A stretch of DNA of 64,000 nt, from contig NZ_JAASRW010000011.1 of NCBI RefSeq assembly GCF_011761355.1, forward strand, positions 100,547-164,546, read 5' to 3'. The notes beneath the pieces are model-generated. The model saw nothing but the letters and a program-made list of their open reading frames with translations. It was not told where the DNA came from and did not search any database. Source of the DNA: Paenibacillus lupini. GTDB taxonomy: Bacteria; Bacillota; Bacilli; Paenibacillales; Paenibacillaceae. This document shows positions 52,423 through 60,457 of this stretch, in pieces (position 1 is the stretch's first letter; the number at the start of each line of letters is the position of its first letter). The position numbers and the translations under genes were made by a program.

Positions 52423-52905
52423 ATGCTGGTATTAGAGTTTGCTATTCCTGAGGATGACAGCTTTTTGTTTGAGATTTACTTGGACTCAAGACGTGAAGAA
52501 ATGGATGCCTGGGGGTGGCCGGCCGGGGAAACAAAAGCTTTCTTGCGTATGCAGTTTGATCTTCAAACGAGATCATACGCTATACAGTTCCCGAATGCCG
52601 TAACACAGGTGATTATGCATGAGGGGAAGAAGATTGGCCGGATGATCGTGTCTAGGAGCCATTCTATTCATCTGATTGATATTTCCTTGCTGACGGCTTA
52701 CCGCAATAGGGGTTTAGGAACGGGAGCTATGACGGGCTTGCAGCAAGAGGCGACTCAGGCAGGTATTCCGGTGAAGCTGAGCGTACTAGGGAATAATCCG
52801 GCTAAGCTGCTGTATGAAAGGCTTGGCTTCAAGGCCATTGGAGAAGCTTTCCCTTACATCTCTATGTCCTGGGAGCCAGATATGAGGGAGGAGAAAATAA
52901 TATGA
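52423..52905 (+). CDS. GNAT family N-acetyltransferase of the tail-collar operon
   Basis: A 160-residue GNAT protein. The acetyl-CoA site is LLTAYRNRGLGTGAMTGLQQEA and the C-terminal strand region is LYERLGFKAIGE. The N-terminus has a RREEMDAWGWP segment seen in GNATs found next to collar proteins, as far as I recall. ATG 52423 follows GGGGGTG. The last 4 bases overlap the first tail-collar gene (ATGA), so it is translationally coupled to it. Acetylation of a collar protein or of a product it carries is a reasonable guess only. Confidence 0.87.
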   Translation: MLVLEFAIPEDDSFLFEIYLDSRREEMDAWGWPAGETKAFLRMQFDLQTRSYAIQFPNAVTQVIMHEGKKIGRMIVSRSHSIHLIDISLLTAYRNRGLGTGAMTGLQQEATQAGIPVKLSVLGNNPAKLLYERLGFKAIGEAFPYISMSWEPDMREEKII

Positions 52906-53420
52906 GTGATCAATATGTTGGGGAAATTCGCATGTTTGGCGGTACTTTTGCACCGGTAGGCTGGGCGTTCTGCAACGGGCAGCTGTTGTCGATTAGTGAG
53001 TATGATGTTTTGTTCACCTTGATCGGAACAACATATGGAGGTGACGGACAATCAACCTTCGCTCTACCGGATCTTCAAGGTAGATTACCGGTACATGCGG
53101 GTAGAAGCTCCGCATCCGGAATGACATATGTGCTGGGGCAAAAAGCAGGTGATGAGTCGGTTACATTAACGTACAATCAAATGCCTGCACATACCCATAT
53201 CCCAAATAGCTCGAGCCTTGAGGGAACCTCCAGCAGTCCCGAGAATGCATTTTGGGCAACCAGCTCCAAAAATCAATATTCAGACGCTGATCCAAATGCA
53301 CAATTAAATCCTGCAGCTATCGGAGTAACTGGCGGCAGTCAGCCTCATAACAATATGATGCCGTATACCGCCTTATCGTTTATTATTGCACTCAATGGCA
53401 TTTGGCCGACACAAGAGTAA
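52902..53420 (+). CDS. Tail-collar domain protein 1 (MdpB-like)
   Basis: A 172-residue protein of the phage tail-collar/microcystin-dependent-protein (MdpB) family. Core: VGEIRMFGGTFAPVGWAFCNG, TYGGDGQSTFALPDLQGRLPVH, NQMPAHTH, then VTGGSQPHNNMMPYTALSFIIALNGIWP. The His pairs in PAHTH and QPHNN may bind metal, as in tail-fibre tips. There is no signal peptide. It starts within the GNAT stop codon, with AGGAGG upstream. It is the first of three paralogues in a row with no other phage gene near. Confidence 0.9.
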   Translation: MSDQYVGEIRMFGGTFAPVGWAFCNGQLLSISEYDVLFTLIGTTYGGDGQSTFALPDLQGRLPVHAGRSSASGMTYVLGQKAGDESVTLTYNQMPAHTHIPNSSSLEGTSSSPENAFWATSSKNQYSDADPNAQLNPAAIGVTGGSQPHNNMMPYTALSFIIALNGIWPTQE

Positions 53421-53447
53421 ACTTGGAGAAGATGAGGAGGAAATATC

Positions 53448-53945
53448 ATGGCAGAACCATTTGTTGGCGAGATCAGACAGTTCCCGTTTAACTTTGCTCC
53501 TAAGGGTTGGGCGCAATGTAACGGACAACTCCTTCCGATACAGTCAAATCAGGTTTTATTTTCTATTTTAGGTGTGACATATGGCGGTAATGGTATTAAT
53601 AATTTTGCTCTTCCAAATTTACAGGGCCGGGTTCCTGTTCATCCATCGAATACAGTCACTTTAGGACAAACAAGCGGCGAGGAAGCCCATACTCTAACGG
53701 TTAATGAGATCCCTCAGCATACGCACCAAGCCGTCGGAGGCTCAGATGCAACAGCATCCGCACCAGGTGGGAAAACATGGGGGACACCGCCAAGTGTACA
53801 GCCATTTGCGCCAGCTCCCAATGCAGTGATGTCACCTCAAGCAATTGCCCCTGCAGGCGGCAGCCAGCCACACTCCAATATGCAGCCTTACACGGTACTG
53901 AATTTCTGTATTGCACTAAACGGGATTTATCCGTCCAGAAACTAG
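53448..53945 (+). CDS. Tail-collar domain protein 2 (MdpB-like)
   Basis: A 165-residue paralogue: VGEIRQFPFNFAPKGWAQCNG, TYGGNGINNFALPNLQGRVPVH, NEIPQHTH and PAGGSQPHSNMQPYTVLNFCIALNGIYP. The central insert is Ala/Pro-rich. GAGGAGG precedes ATG 53448, 27 bases after gene 1. There is no signal peptide. The core is similar to genes 1 and 3 while the middle loops differ, as expected when three subunits take different places in one structure. Confidence 0.9.
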   Translation: MAEPFVGEIRQFPFNFAPKGWAQCNGQLLPIQSNQVLFSILGVTYGGNGINNFALPNLQGRVPVHPSNTVTLGQTSGEEAHTLTVNEIPQHTHQAVGGSDATASAPGGKTWGTPPSVQPFAPAPNAVMSPQAIAPAGGSQPHSNMQPYTVLNFCIALNGIYPSRN

Positions 53946-53963
53946 GAGAGAGGGCTGAGTTAT

Positions 53964-54488
53964 ATGGATCCATTTATTGGAGAAATTCGATTATTTGCAG
54001 GTAACTATGCACCAAATGGCTGGGCGTTATGCAATGGACAGCTTATGTCTATTCGCTCAAATACAGCTTTATTTTCTCTCCTTGGCGTCAATTACGGGGG
54101 TGATGGCATGAACACTTTTGCACTGCCAGATCTTCAGGGGAGAGCACCAATGCATTGGGGAGAAGGAGCGGGGCTTACACCAAGATCCATAGGTGAGACA
54201 GGCGGCGAACAGAATCAGACTTTGCTCATTAACGAGATTCCTGCTCATAATCACCTTGCGAATGCACAAACCGTATCTGATAAATTAGAGGCTTCAGGAG
54301 ATATTTGGGCAAATGCAGGAGCCCCTGGGCGCGGTGGTGTTCAAAACTATTCAGAAAAAGCAGATGTAAGATTGAATCCAATGGCCGTTGGAGTTGCTGG
54401 CGGCTCACAGCCTCATAATAATATGCAGCCATACCAAGCACTCAATTTTATCATTTCACTCCAAGGTGTTTTCCCTCAAAGACCATAA
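53964..54488 (+). CDS. Tail-collar domain protein 3 (MdpB-like)
   Basis: A 174-residue paralogue: IGEIRLFAGNYAPNGWALCNG, NYGGDGMNTFALPDLQGRAPMH, NEIPAHNHL and VAGGSQPHNNMQPYQALNFIISLQGVFP. AGGAGAGAGG precedes ATG 53964. It ends just before a bidirectional terminator (54496), so the operon is GNAT plus three collar genes. The role in this bacterium is unknown; fibre-tip or adhesion functions are the nearest analogies. Confidence 0.9.
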   Translation: MDPFIGEIRLFAGNYAPNGWALCNGQLMSIRSNTALFSLLGVNYGGDGMNTFALPDLQGRAPMHWGEGAGLTPRSIGETGGEQNQTLLINEIPAHNHLANAQTVSDKLEASGDIWANAGAPGRGGVQNYSEKADVRLNPMAVGVAGGSQPHNNMQPYQALNFIISLQGVFPQRP

Positions 54489-54495
54489 TGGACAA

Positions 54496-54532
54496 ACAAA
54501 GCCCCAGCCAATCATTTGGCTGGGGCTTTGTT
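54496..54532. terminator. Bidirectional terminator after the tail-collar operon
   Basis: ACAAAGCCCCAGCCA pairs perfectly with TGGCTGGGGCTTTGT around a 7-base loop. Confidence 0.9.
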
Positions 54533-54544
54533 TAAAGCTTCTTA

Positions 54545-54817
54545 TTATGGTTCATCCATTGCATCCGGGAGTGCGTCATAATCATCATCGCCTGGATAGT
54601 CACGGCCGAGGTCTTCGTGAAGGGAGCTGTTCTCATAGCCGAAAGGCTTCGACGAACGTTGATCGATACGCCAAGGTCTGCTTTTGCCGGTTGGTCCAGT
54701 AATGCTGGAGCCGTAGGAACCGTCTGGAAACTCCTCATGCGAGAGATCATTTCGCTGTGATTCCACTGTTGATAAATCTGAATACTCGCTGTGATCGTCG
54801 TTGCTAAACTGATTCAT
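54545..54817 (-). CDS. Small acidic hypothetical protein, 90 aa
   Basis: A 90-residue, hydrophilic, probably disordered protein (MNQFSNDDHSEYSDLSTVES..., ending YPGDDDYDALPDAMDEP). ATG 54817 has GGAGGAGA 8 bases upstream on the minus strand. No motif is known. Gly/Ser/Asp-rich small proteins of this kind are often sporulation-linked, but nothing here proves it. Confidence 0.65.
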   Translation of the reverse strand: MNQFSNDDHSEYSDLSTVESQRNDLSHEEFPDGSYGSSITGPTGKSRPWRIDQRSSKPFGYENSSLHEDLGRDYPGDDDYDALPDAMDEP

Positions 54818-54876
54818 CCGAAATCTCCTCCTGAAATGGCATAAGTTTGAGCTTACGCACTTCAGTGTACCCCTGA

Positions 54877-55173
54877 TTAATCGGTAAAATTCACCGTACC
54901 GACCACAAAATATAAAAACTGGGCGAGCTCGGCTGCCTCTTCCTCTGACAGCTTAAAGGTATATTCCAGATATCCTTCTTGCTCCAAGTCATCCGGTCCA
55001 ATAATGGCAGTTCGTCCCGCTTGCAGGTCGGTGATAAGCTTCTTGCCATAAAATCTAGCAGTAGACATAATAGCCAGGTCAAACCGCTTCAAGCTTGGCG
55101 TAATAAAGGTGACGAATCTAGTAGCTGTATCTTCCGTTGTATCGGACATAAAATCATAATCAGGCAGCAGCAT
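54877..55173 (-). CDS. DUF3055-like small protein, 98 aa
   Basis: A 98-residue soluble protein: DTTEDTATRFVTFITPSLKRFDLAIMSTARFYGKKL, then RTAIIGPDDLEQEGYLEYTFKLSEEEAAEL. From memory this wording matches the DUF3055 family of Bacilli; function is unknown. The start chosen is the ATG at 55171-55173 with GGAGG 8 bases upstream; two earlier in-frame ATGs lie over or before that site. It precedes the 90-aa gene on the same strand by 59 bases. Confidence 0.7.
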   Translation of the reverse strand: MLLPDYDFMSDTTEDTATRFVTFITPSLKRFDLAIMSTARFYGKKLITDLQAGRTAIIGPDDLEQEGYLEYTFKLSEEEAAELAQFLYFVVGTVNFTD

Positions 55174-55251
55174 GTTGTAAAGCCTCCACATCTCGTTTCC
55201 ACACATTATACATTAAGAAAACGCTTGTAAGAAAGAGATGGTTATGATAGC

Positions 55252-55350
55252 ATGAAATTAATCGAATTAACTGACCGTGAGGAAGCACCTCTCTTGCAAT
55301 TTTGCAGGAGGGGTGCTTTTTTTTGCGTTCTTGTTCATTCGCGTGAATAG
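55252..55350 (+). CDS. Possible leader peptide, 32 aa
   Basis: ATG 55252, 12 bases after GAGATGG, opens a 32-codon frame (MKLIELTDREEAPLLQFCRR...) that runs straight through the terminator hairpin at 55282. It lies upstream of the HRDC-protein gene. It may be a leader that couples translation to attenuation, or chance. Support is weak. Confidence 0.25.
   Translation: MKLIELTDREEAPLLQFCRRGAFFCVLVHSRE
55282..55325 (+). terminator. Intrinsic terminator upstream of the HRDC gene
   Basis: GAAGCACCTCTCTTGCA pairs with TTGCAGGAGGGGTGC and is followed by eight T. It points rightward but no long gene ends here: it lies between divergent genes, which suggests an attenuator or a short RNA ending at about 55325. 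Confidence 0.8.
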
Positions 55351-55380
55351 CCAAACTTAAATTAGAGGAGTGAAGGCAGG

Positions 55381-56364
55381 GTGCAAATCGTTTTTTTGAA
55401 CACATTTGAGAAACCCTCGAATGACGGTGCCATTGTGAGTGCAAGGCTGTCGATTTGTGAGAGGGATGGTATTTGGGCCGTATTATGGTCGGAAGGCTCG
55501 GAAGAGACGGTAAGCTGGTTTGAAGGTACCTCATGGGAAGAGATGATGATCGGATTCCGTCATGGTGTGGCGGTAAAGATGGGCGAAGGCTATACCCCCG
55601 TGGTAGACGGTATGCTGGAGGAGAAACGGGGCGGAGCGGGAAGCTTCTTATCGATGCTGCAATGTTACGGCGAATTGCATACAAAGGCGGAGTTATTCGA
55701 AGCCCTACGTGAGTGGCGGCGCAAAAAGGCTTTAACAGAGAAAAGGTCAGCCTATCTCATCGCAACAAACCGGATGTTATGGATGATTAGCAGCTTTGTT
55801 CCGTATTCAGCGGAAGAGTTGCTGCAAATTCCAGGCTGGGGTGAGCAAAAGCATGCTTCTTACGGACAAGAAGTGCTGGAGATTACAGCGCTGCACAGCC
55901 GTGAAACCGATTTCCCACTCAAGTGGGTTGCTGAGAAGCTTGACCCAACGGCTTATACTCAATGGATGTACAAGCAGAAGGAAGCCAGATACAAGAATGA
56001 TATGATCCGTCAGCAGCAGAAGAAGCGGATCTTGAGCTTTGTCTTTGAAGGTGGTTCGATGGAGCAGCTGCAGTCGGAACTGGAGCTGCCACGCCGTGAG
56101 ATAATGGATCGGATCGAGCAGCTTGAGACGGAAGGTTATGATTTTGAACCCCTTATAGCCAGAGAGCTTGCAGATATGCCGGATACGGAGAAGCAATTAA
56201 TCTGGGAAACGTTCCGCCAAGCTGGTGACCGTTATTTGAAGCCTGTTCTGCAACGTGTATATGGTGAGGATGGCGTGAAGGACAAACAGATGGATGTGCT
56301 TTATGAAAGGTTGAGGCTTGTTCGTCTTCACTACCGTAAATCGGCGAAGCAGCAAGCGATGTAA
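55381..56364 (+). CDS. HRDC domain protein with C-terminal helical domain
   Basis: A 327-residue soluble protein. The N-terminal 90 residues have beta character (VFLNTFEKPSNDGAIVSARLSICERDGIWAVLW). The centre is an HRDC-like domain (about 100-170): ALREWRRKKALTEKRSAYLIATNRMLWMISSFVPYSAEELLQIPGWGEQK. A helical region (MIRQQQKKRILSFVFEGGSMEQLQSELELPRREIMDRI...) resembles the HTH-like part of YpbB/RecQ C-termini. Nucleic-acid binding is likely; no helicase motor is present. GTG 55381 follows GAGGAGTGAAGGCAG. It could be a partner of a RecQ-type helicase encoded elsewhere. Confidence 0.75.
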   Translation: MQIVFLNTFEKPSNDGAIVSARLSICERDGIWAVLWSEGSEETVSWFEGTSWEEMMIGFRHGVAVKMGEGYTPVVDGMLEEKRGGAGSFLSMLQCYGELHTKAELFEALREWRRKKALTEKRSAYLIATNRMLWMISSFVPYSAEELLQIPGWGEQKHASYGQEVLEITALHSRETDFPLKWVAEKLDPTAYTQWMYKQKEARYKNDMIRQQQKKRILSFVFEGGSMEQLQSELELPRREIMDRIEQLETEGYDFEPLIARELADMPDTEKQLIWETFRQAGDRYLKPVLQRVYGEDGVKDKQMDVLYERLRLVRLHYRKSAKQQAM

Positions 56365-56377
56365 TAGATTTAGAAGC

Positions 56378-56425
56378 GAAGCGCCCTGTCAGACAGATCA
56401 TGTCTAAATCAGGGTGCTTCCTTTA
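56378..56425. terminator. Terminator between converging HRDC and phospholipase-like genes
   Basis: GAAGCGCCCTG/CAGGGTGCTTC encloses AGACA/TGTCT and is followed by CTTTAT. Confidence 0.65.
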
Positions 56426-57386
56426 TCCCATCAGGCCAGATTGGCTCCGCATATCGAATCGTGACACCGGAATCGCAAGGCAAACCGGTTTCGTATGACA
56501 TATTGCCTATATGCTCAACTACTGTGTTGCGAAGAGAGGTGGTGTCAGGGCTACCCCCACTTCTTAAATAATCCAAGACAGCTGGAAAAACGGTCAGCGC
56601 ATCTTCCATAGCCCGATCCCATAAGGTCCAAGCGCTTACCTGATGGATGATCGTCTTGTCCGTTGGATCGATCCAAGGCTGCTCCGCTTCATTAAGAACA
56701 TCGTAGGGTACGTCTTTCTGGAAAACAAATGGTTCAATTTGACCAAAGGTGATCGAACGCTTAATGGCTGTAGGATCATGGAACAAACGTTGCGCACGCG
56801 TCATATCACGAATGGCATTATTCCAATCCTGAGCACGGATAAACGGTGCTAATTGGCTATAATAGTCGCTTGTAATGGTCTGGAATGCCTGGACGATTGT
56901 ATCAGGCAGCCGGCCTCCGATATCAATCTTTTTCCAGACAGGCGTCTTCCATGTTTCAACTCCCCATAGCTGCCTCGCAATCAACGTATCCATCATGACC
57001 TCGTAACGCTGATGATCCCATTTGCGGAAGCCTGATTTGCTGAATACGAAAGGATGCATATGCCGGTCAAGGACATGGTGCAGAATGAAGCCAAGTGAAT
57101 ACACAACTGCAGGATCTGGGCTCTCGGTATCAGCCAATTTCCCATGAATAGAATCAAGCAGCTTCATAATAACGGGACCGCAGCACCTATTGTGCATTTC
57201 CGTGCCTAGCTGAATCATGGCTGACTTGCCCTGCCAAGGAAGAAAACGATGATAAAATAAAAAATCAGGACCTTGGCAGCCCATATAAAATAGACGATTA
57301 TTCCTTTCCAAGTGTACAAAGTCGGTTTCTTGAAGGCTTTCAAGTACTTTTTGACCAAAAATAAGATGGGCCCAGACGTTCGGCAT
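56409..57386 (-). CDS. Zinc-dependent phospholipase C family protein
   Basis: A 325-residue protein related to the zinc-dependent phospholipase C fold. The expected zinc-ligand pattern is visible: MPNVWAHLIFG (N-terminal Trp/His), YMGCQGPDFLFYHR, EMHNRCC, and LGFILHHVLDRHMHPFV with His-His and Asp. There is no signal peptide, unlike secreted toxins, so it is a cytosolic member of unknown substrate, common in Bacillota. ATG 57386 has GGAGG 9 bases upstream. It is a single-gene unit. Confidence 0.82.
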   Translation of the reverse strand: MPNVWAHLIFGQKVLESLQETDFVHLERNNRLFYMGCQGPDFLFYHRFLPWQGKSAMIQLGTEMHNRCCGPVIMKLLDSIHGKLADTESPDPAVVYSLGFILHHVLDRHMHPFVFSKSGFRKWDHQRYEVMMDTLIARQLWGVETWKTPVWKKIDIGGRLPDTIVQAFQTITSDYYSQLAPFIRAQDWNNAIRDMTRAQRLFHDPTAIKRSITFGQIEPFVFQKDVPYDVLNEAEQPWIDPTDKTIIHQVSAWTLWDRAMEDALTVFPAVLDYLRSGGSPDTTSLRNTVVEHIGNMSYETGLPCDSGVTIRYAEPIWPDGIKEAP

Positions 57387-57554
57387 GCACGAAAACCTCC
57401 GTTTTTTGTCAAAATTAGTATGAGAAAGTGACTAATTGCGTAGGTCTTAAGGTTCAATAATAACAATATTAGTATACTTGTCCTACATATTTCAGTATAA
57501 TGGAAATTAGAATAGACCACGCGCGAATTTTGTCGAAAAGGAGCGGTCCCGCTA

Positions 57555-58010
57555 ATGAAGGCAGAATACATTAATCCATTTCTTGAAGCCGCAACGATCG
57601 TCATTGAACAGGTGATCCAGATTCGGCCTTCCACAGGTAAGTTAGGCCTGAAGAATATCGAAATGGTAGAAAATCATATTTGGATTCAAATTGGGATTAA
57701 CGGACAAATGAATGGTGATATTGTATTCGGGTTAAGCGAGCAGGTGGCTCTGAAGATGGTCTCAGCCATGATGGGTGGATTCATCATCTCTGAATTGGAC
57801 GAGATCGGCCGCAGTGCGATATCTGAGCTTGGCAATATGATTAGCGGAAACGCAAGCACCATGCTGTACAATCAGGGTGTTACTGTCGATATCACACCAC
57901 CAAGAATTATTCAGTCGGTACAAGGCTTAATGTCTGGTAAGGCTTTATCTGTTCCACTCATCATGGACGGCATTGGTGAATTTGATATTCAAGTGTTAGT
58001 CGCATCGTAG
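57555..58010 (+). CDS. CheX-like chemotaxis phosphatase
   Basis: A 151-residue CheC/CheX/FliY-family protein. The catalytic ExxN is in SELGNMISGNAS; the N-terminal FLEAATIVIEQV and the beta-strand region (HIWIQIGINGQMNGDIVFGL) fit CheX, which dephosphorylates CheY-P. Length is usual. ATG 57555 follows AAAAGGAG at about 10 bases. It is alone, far from a chemotaxis operon. In Bacillales such stand-alone CheX proteins can serve other response regulators. Confidence 0.85.
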   Translation: MKAEYINPFLEAATIVIEQVIQIRPSTGKLGLKNIEMVENHIWIQIGINGQMNGDIVFGLSEQVALKMVSAMMGGFIISELDEIGRSAISELGNMISGNASTMLYNQGVTVDITPPRIIQSVQGLMSGKALSVPLIMDGIGEFDIQVLVAS

Positions 58011-58012
58011 CA

Positions 58013-58043
58013 TAAGAAGCAGCTCCTTCGGGAGCTTTTTTTT
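58013..58043 (+). terminator. Terminator after the cheX-like gene
   Basis: AGCAGCTCC-TTCG-GGAGCTT, with eight T following. Confidence 0.9.
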
Positions 58044-58113
58044 TGCTTATCGGGGGCTGATCAAGTACACTGAAAAGATAGAGATTGAGAGAAGCGAATG
58101 CAGGTGATGATAA

Positions 58114-58887
58114 GTGCTTAAGGGGAAAATTGTCCTTATTTCTGGGGCTTCCAGCGGAATTGGAGCCGTCACGGCCAAACAACTTGCCAAGCTTGGAGCA
58201 ATCCCCATTTTGACCGGTCGTAATCTGGAACGTCTTCGCAAGCATGCAGCTGCTATTGGAACAGCTTGCCCCATGTATCAAATGGATGTAACGGATATGA
58301 AGCAGGTGGAGCAAACGGTTGATGCTATAGTTGCGAAGTACGGCAGAATTGATGTCTTATTGAATAACGCGGGATTTGGAAAATTCGAGACGTTCGTGGA
58401 AGCGGATGTAGAGAGCTTCGAGCAGATGATGGATACGAACTATATGGGCGTAGTCCGCTGCACGAAAGCGGTGCTGCCTTACATGCTGAAGCAGGGAAGC
58501 GGACATATTGTTAATATCGCTTCCATGGCCGGGAAGATCGGTTCCTCGAAGTCGACGGGTTATTCGGCGACCAAGCATGCAGTGCTGGGCTTTACGAATT
58601 CTCTGCGCATGGAGATGAACGGAACGGGCGTTACGGTCTCGGCAGTAAATCCAGGCCCGATTCGGACCGAGTTCTTTGACGTAGCTGATCCGTCAGGAAC
58701 TTATGTGAAAAATGTCAGCTGGTTTATGATGAAGCCGGATTATGTGGCTAATCAAATTATTAAAGTGATGGAACGCCGGAAAGCCGAGGTAGATTTGCCA
58801 AAAACAGCGGCTGTCGGTATTAAGCTATATCAGCTGTTCCCGCGGATAGCCGACCGTATATTCGGCGGTTGGTTTAATCGAAAATAG
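58114..58887 (+). CDS. SDR family oxidoreductase (YqjQ-like)
   Basis: A 257-residue classical short-chain dehydrogenase: GASSGIG cofactor loop, TGRNLERL (NADP-type Arg), DVTD, NNAG, Ser in NIASMAG, and catalytic YSATK. The C-terminal extension (KTAAVGIKLYQLFPRIADRIFGGWFNRK) is like Bacillus YqjQ. GTG 58114 has AGGTGATGA upstream. It is followed by a DEAD-box helicase gene after 24 bases. Substrate is unknown. Confidence 0.9.
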   Translation: MLKGKIVLISGASSGIGAVTAKQLAKLGAIPILTGRNLERLRKHAAAIGTACPMYQMDVTDMKQVEQTVDAIVAKYGRIDVLLNNAGFGKFETFVEADVESFEQMMDTNYMGVVRCTKAVLPYMLKQGSGHIVNIASMAGKIGSSKSTGYSATKHAVLGFTNSLRMEMNGTGVTVSAVNPGPIRTEFFDVADPSGTYVKNVSWFMMKPDYVANQIIKVMERRKAEVDLPKTAAVGIKLYQLFPRIADRIFGGWFNRK

Positions 58888-58911
58888 CGGTGCGATAAGA
58901 GAGGAAACAAT

Positions 58912-60339
58912 ATGAGTCAGAAAACATGGATTGAACTAGGAATTTCAAATGCGTTAAGCGAGAAGCTTGAGGCAAATAGTATAAAAGTACCATCGGCTAT
59001 TCAAGCCGATGCGATACCTACTTTGCTGGAAGGGCGGGATGTATCCGCACGATCGCAAACAGGTTCAGGCAAGACACTTGCTTATTTGCTGCCGATGCTG
59101 CAGCAGTTGAACGCATCATCAAACGCTATTCAAGCGATTATTTTAGCGCCGACGCAAGAGCTAGCCATGCAAATCGTACGGGTAGCCGAAAGTTATGCGG
59201 AGCCGCTCGATTTGCGTGTTCAGCAGTTAATCGGCGGCGCAGCGATGAAGCGTCAGATCGAGAAGCTGAAACTTCGTCCGCAGCTTGTAATAGGTACACC
59301 AGGACGAATCCATGAGCTGCTTAAGCTGCGTAAGCTGAAGCTGAGTGAGGTCCGTCATATCGTCATTGATGAAGCGGATCAGGTGTTCGAGCTAGGATCT
59401 ACGCGCGAAGTGGAGACCATCCTGTATGCGATGAGCCAAGAACGCCAGATGGCCTTCTTCTCCGCGACTTATCCCGATGTGATGTCACGTTTTGAGAAGC
59501 GCTGGATGAAGGACCCTGTTCGTATTCAAATTGCGCCAGAGCAGCGTGTATCGGAGACGATTGATAACTTCTATGTCGTATGTGATAAGCGGGACAAACC
59601 GGATGTAGCAAGAAGAATCGTACGTATGCTGAAGCCTGCATCTGCGCTGTTATTCTTAAACGTGACCGAAAATATTGCGAACTGGGAAGCGAAGCTCAGC
59701 TATGAAGGCTTTACGGTTGAGACTTTGTATGGCGATGCGGATAAACAGCGTCGTGCTGCGACATTGACAAGGTTCAAAGACGGCAGATGTCAGTTGTTGA
59801 TTGCAACCGATGTAGCAGCAAGGGGCCTTGATATTGAAGGTCTTCCACTCGTAATTAATCTGGATCCACCGATTGATGCGGACCATTATGTTCACCGTGC
59901 TGGCCGTACTGGCCGGATGGGCCGGACAGGAACGGTAATTTCACTCATTACACCGCAAGAGCGGTTCATTATGGATAAATTCCGTAAGTCGCTGCATATC
60001 GAATTGCCGGAAAAGGCGATGTATAAAGGGAAATTTGTATTGCCTAGTGAACTCCCTGACAAGTCGGATGCCTCAACACGACCAGCTCCACGGAGACAAG
60101 CTGAGCCGCAGGCTTCTGTAAGCACTCGTGCAGCAGCTCCCCCGCAAAACAGCAGGGAATGGGAGTCGCTCTTGAAGGAACAAAAGAAATCCAAACCAAA
60201 ACAGACCGAGACACCGGCACCTGCGCCAGCGCCGCGTGCAAAGCAAGCTCCAAGCAAGCAGGAACGGCTTCGGGACAAGAAAGACAAGGGCGCTCCAAAA
60301 TGGCTGAAAGCCAAACGTGAGAGTAAAGAGAACCAATAA
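58912..60339 (+). CDS. DEAD-box ATP-dependent RNA helicase
   Basis: A 475-residue RNA helicase with all motifs: Q motif (PSAIQADAIP), I (SQTGSGKT), Ia (APTQELA), Ib (TPGR), II (DEAD in VIDEADQVF), III (SAT), V (ATDVAARGLDI) and VI (HRAGRTGR). A basic, Pro/Ala/Lys-rich disordered tail (from about 385) replaces a defined RNA-binding domain. ATG 58912 has AGAGAGGA upstream. In size and tail it resembles YfmL/CshA-related helicases used in ribosome assembly or cold adaptation. The stop is followed by the SLH leader hairpin. Confidence 0.93.
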   Translation: MSQKTWIELGISNALSEKLEANSIKVPSAIQADAIPTLLEGRDVSARSQTGSGKTLAYLLPMLQQLNASSNAIQAIILAPTQELAMQIVRVAESYAEPLDLRVQQLIGGAAMKRQIEKLKLRPQLVIGTPGRIHELLKLRKLKLSEVRHIVIDEADQVFELGSTREVETILYAMSQERQMAFFSATYPDVMSRFEKRWMKDPVRIQIAPEQRVSETIDNFYVVCDKRDKPDVARRIVRMLKPASALLFLNVTENIANWEAKLSYEGFTVETLYGDADKQRRAATLTRFKDGRCQLLIATDVAARGLDIEGLPLVINLDPPIDADHYVHRAGRTGRMGRTGTVISLITPQERFIMDKFRKSLHIELPEKAMYKGKFVLPSELPDKSDASTRPAPRRQAEPQASVSTRAAAPPQNSREWESLLKEQKKSKPKQTETPAPAPAPRAKQAPSKQERLRDKKDKGAPKWLKAKRESKENQ

Positions 60340-60356
60340 TTAGAAAATTATTTTAT

Positions 60357-60457
60357 AAGCCACCCTCCCAAAACAATTAACCCTCGACGAAACGTATAGG
60401 CGAAGGTACAAACGGAAAAAAAATTCCGTAAATTGTTTAAGGGAGAGTGGCTTTTTT
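60357..60457 (+). promoter_or_regulatory. Hairpin enclosing the ribosome site of the SLH gene
   Basis: AAGCCACCCTCCC (60357-60369) plus AAACAATT pairs with AATTGTTT (60431-60438) and GGGAGAGTGGCTT (60441-60453). A small GGAA/TTCC stem sits in the loop. The 3' arm holds GGGAG, the only ribosome site for ATG 60458, and runs into TTTTTT directly before the ATG. It looks both like an intrinsic terminator for the helicase gene and like a mask over the SLH start. Confidence 0.65.

Noticed and set aside
52902..54488. Prophage
   Set aside because: Tail-collar domains are the only phage-like feature; there is no integrase, terminase, capsid, lysis or attachment site, and flanks are ordinary chromosome.
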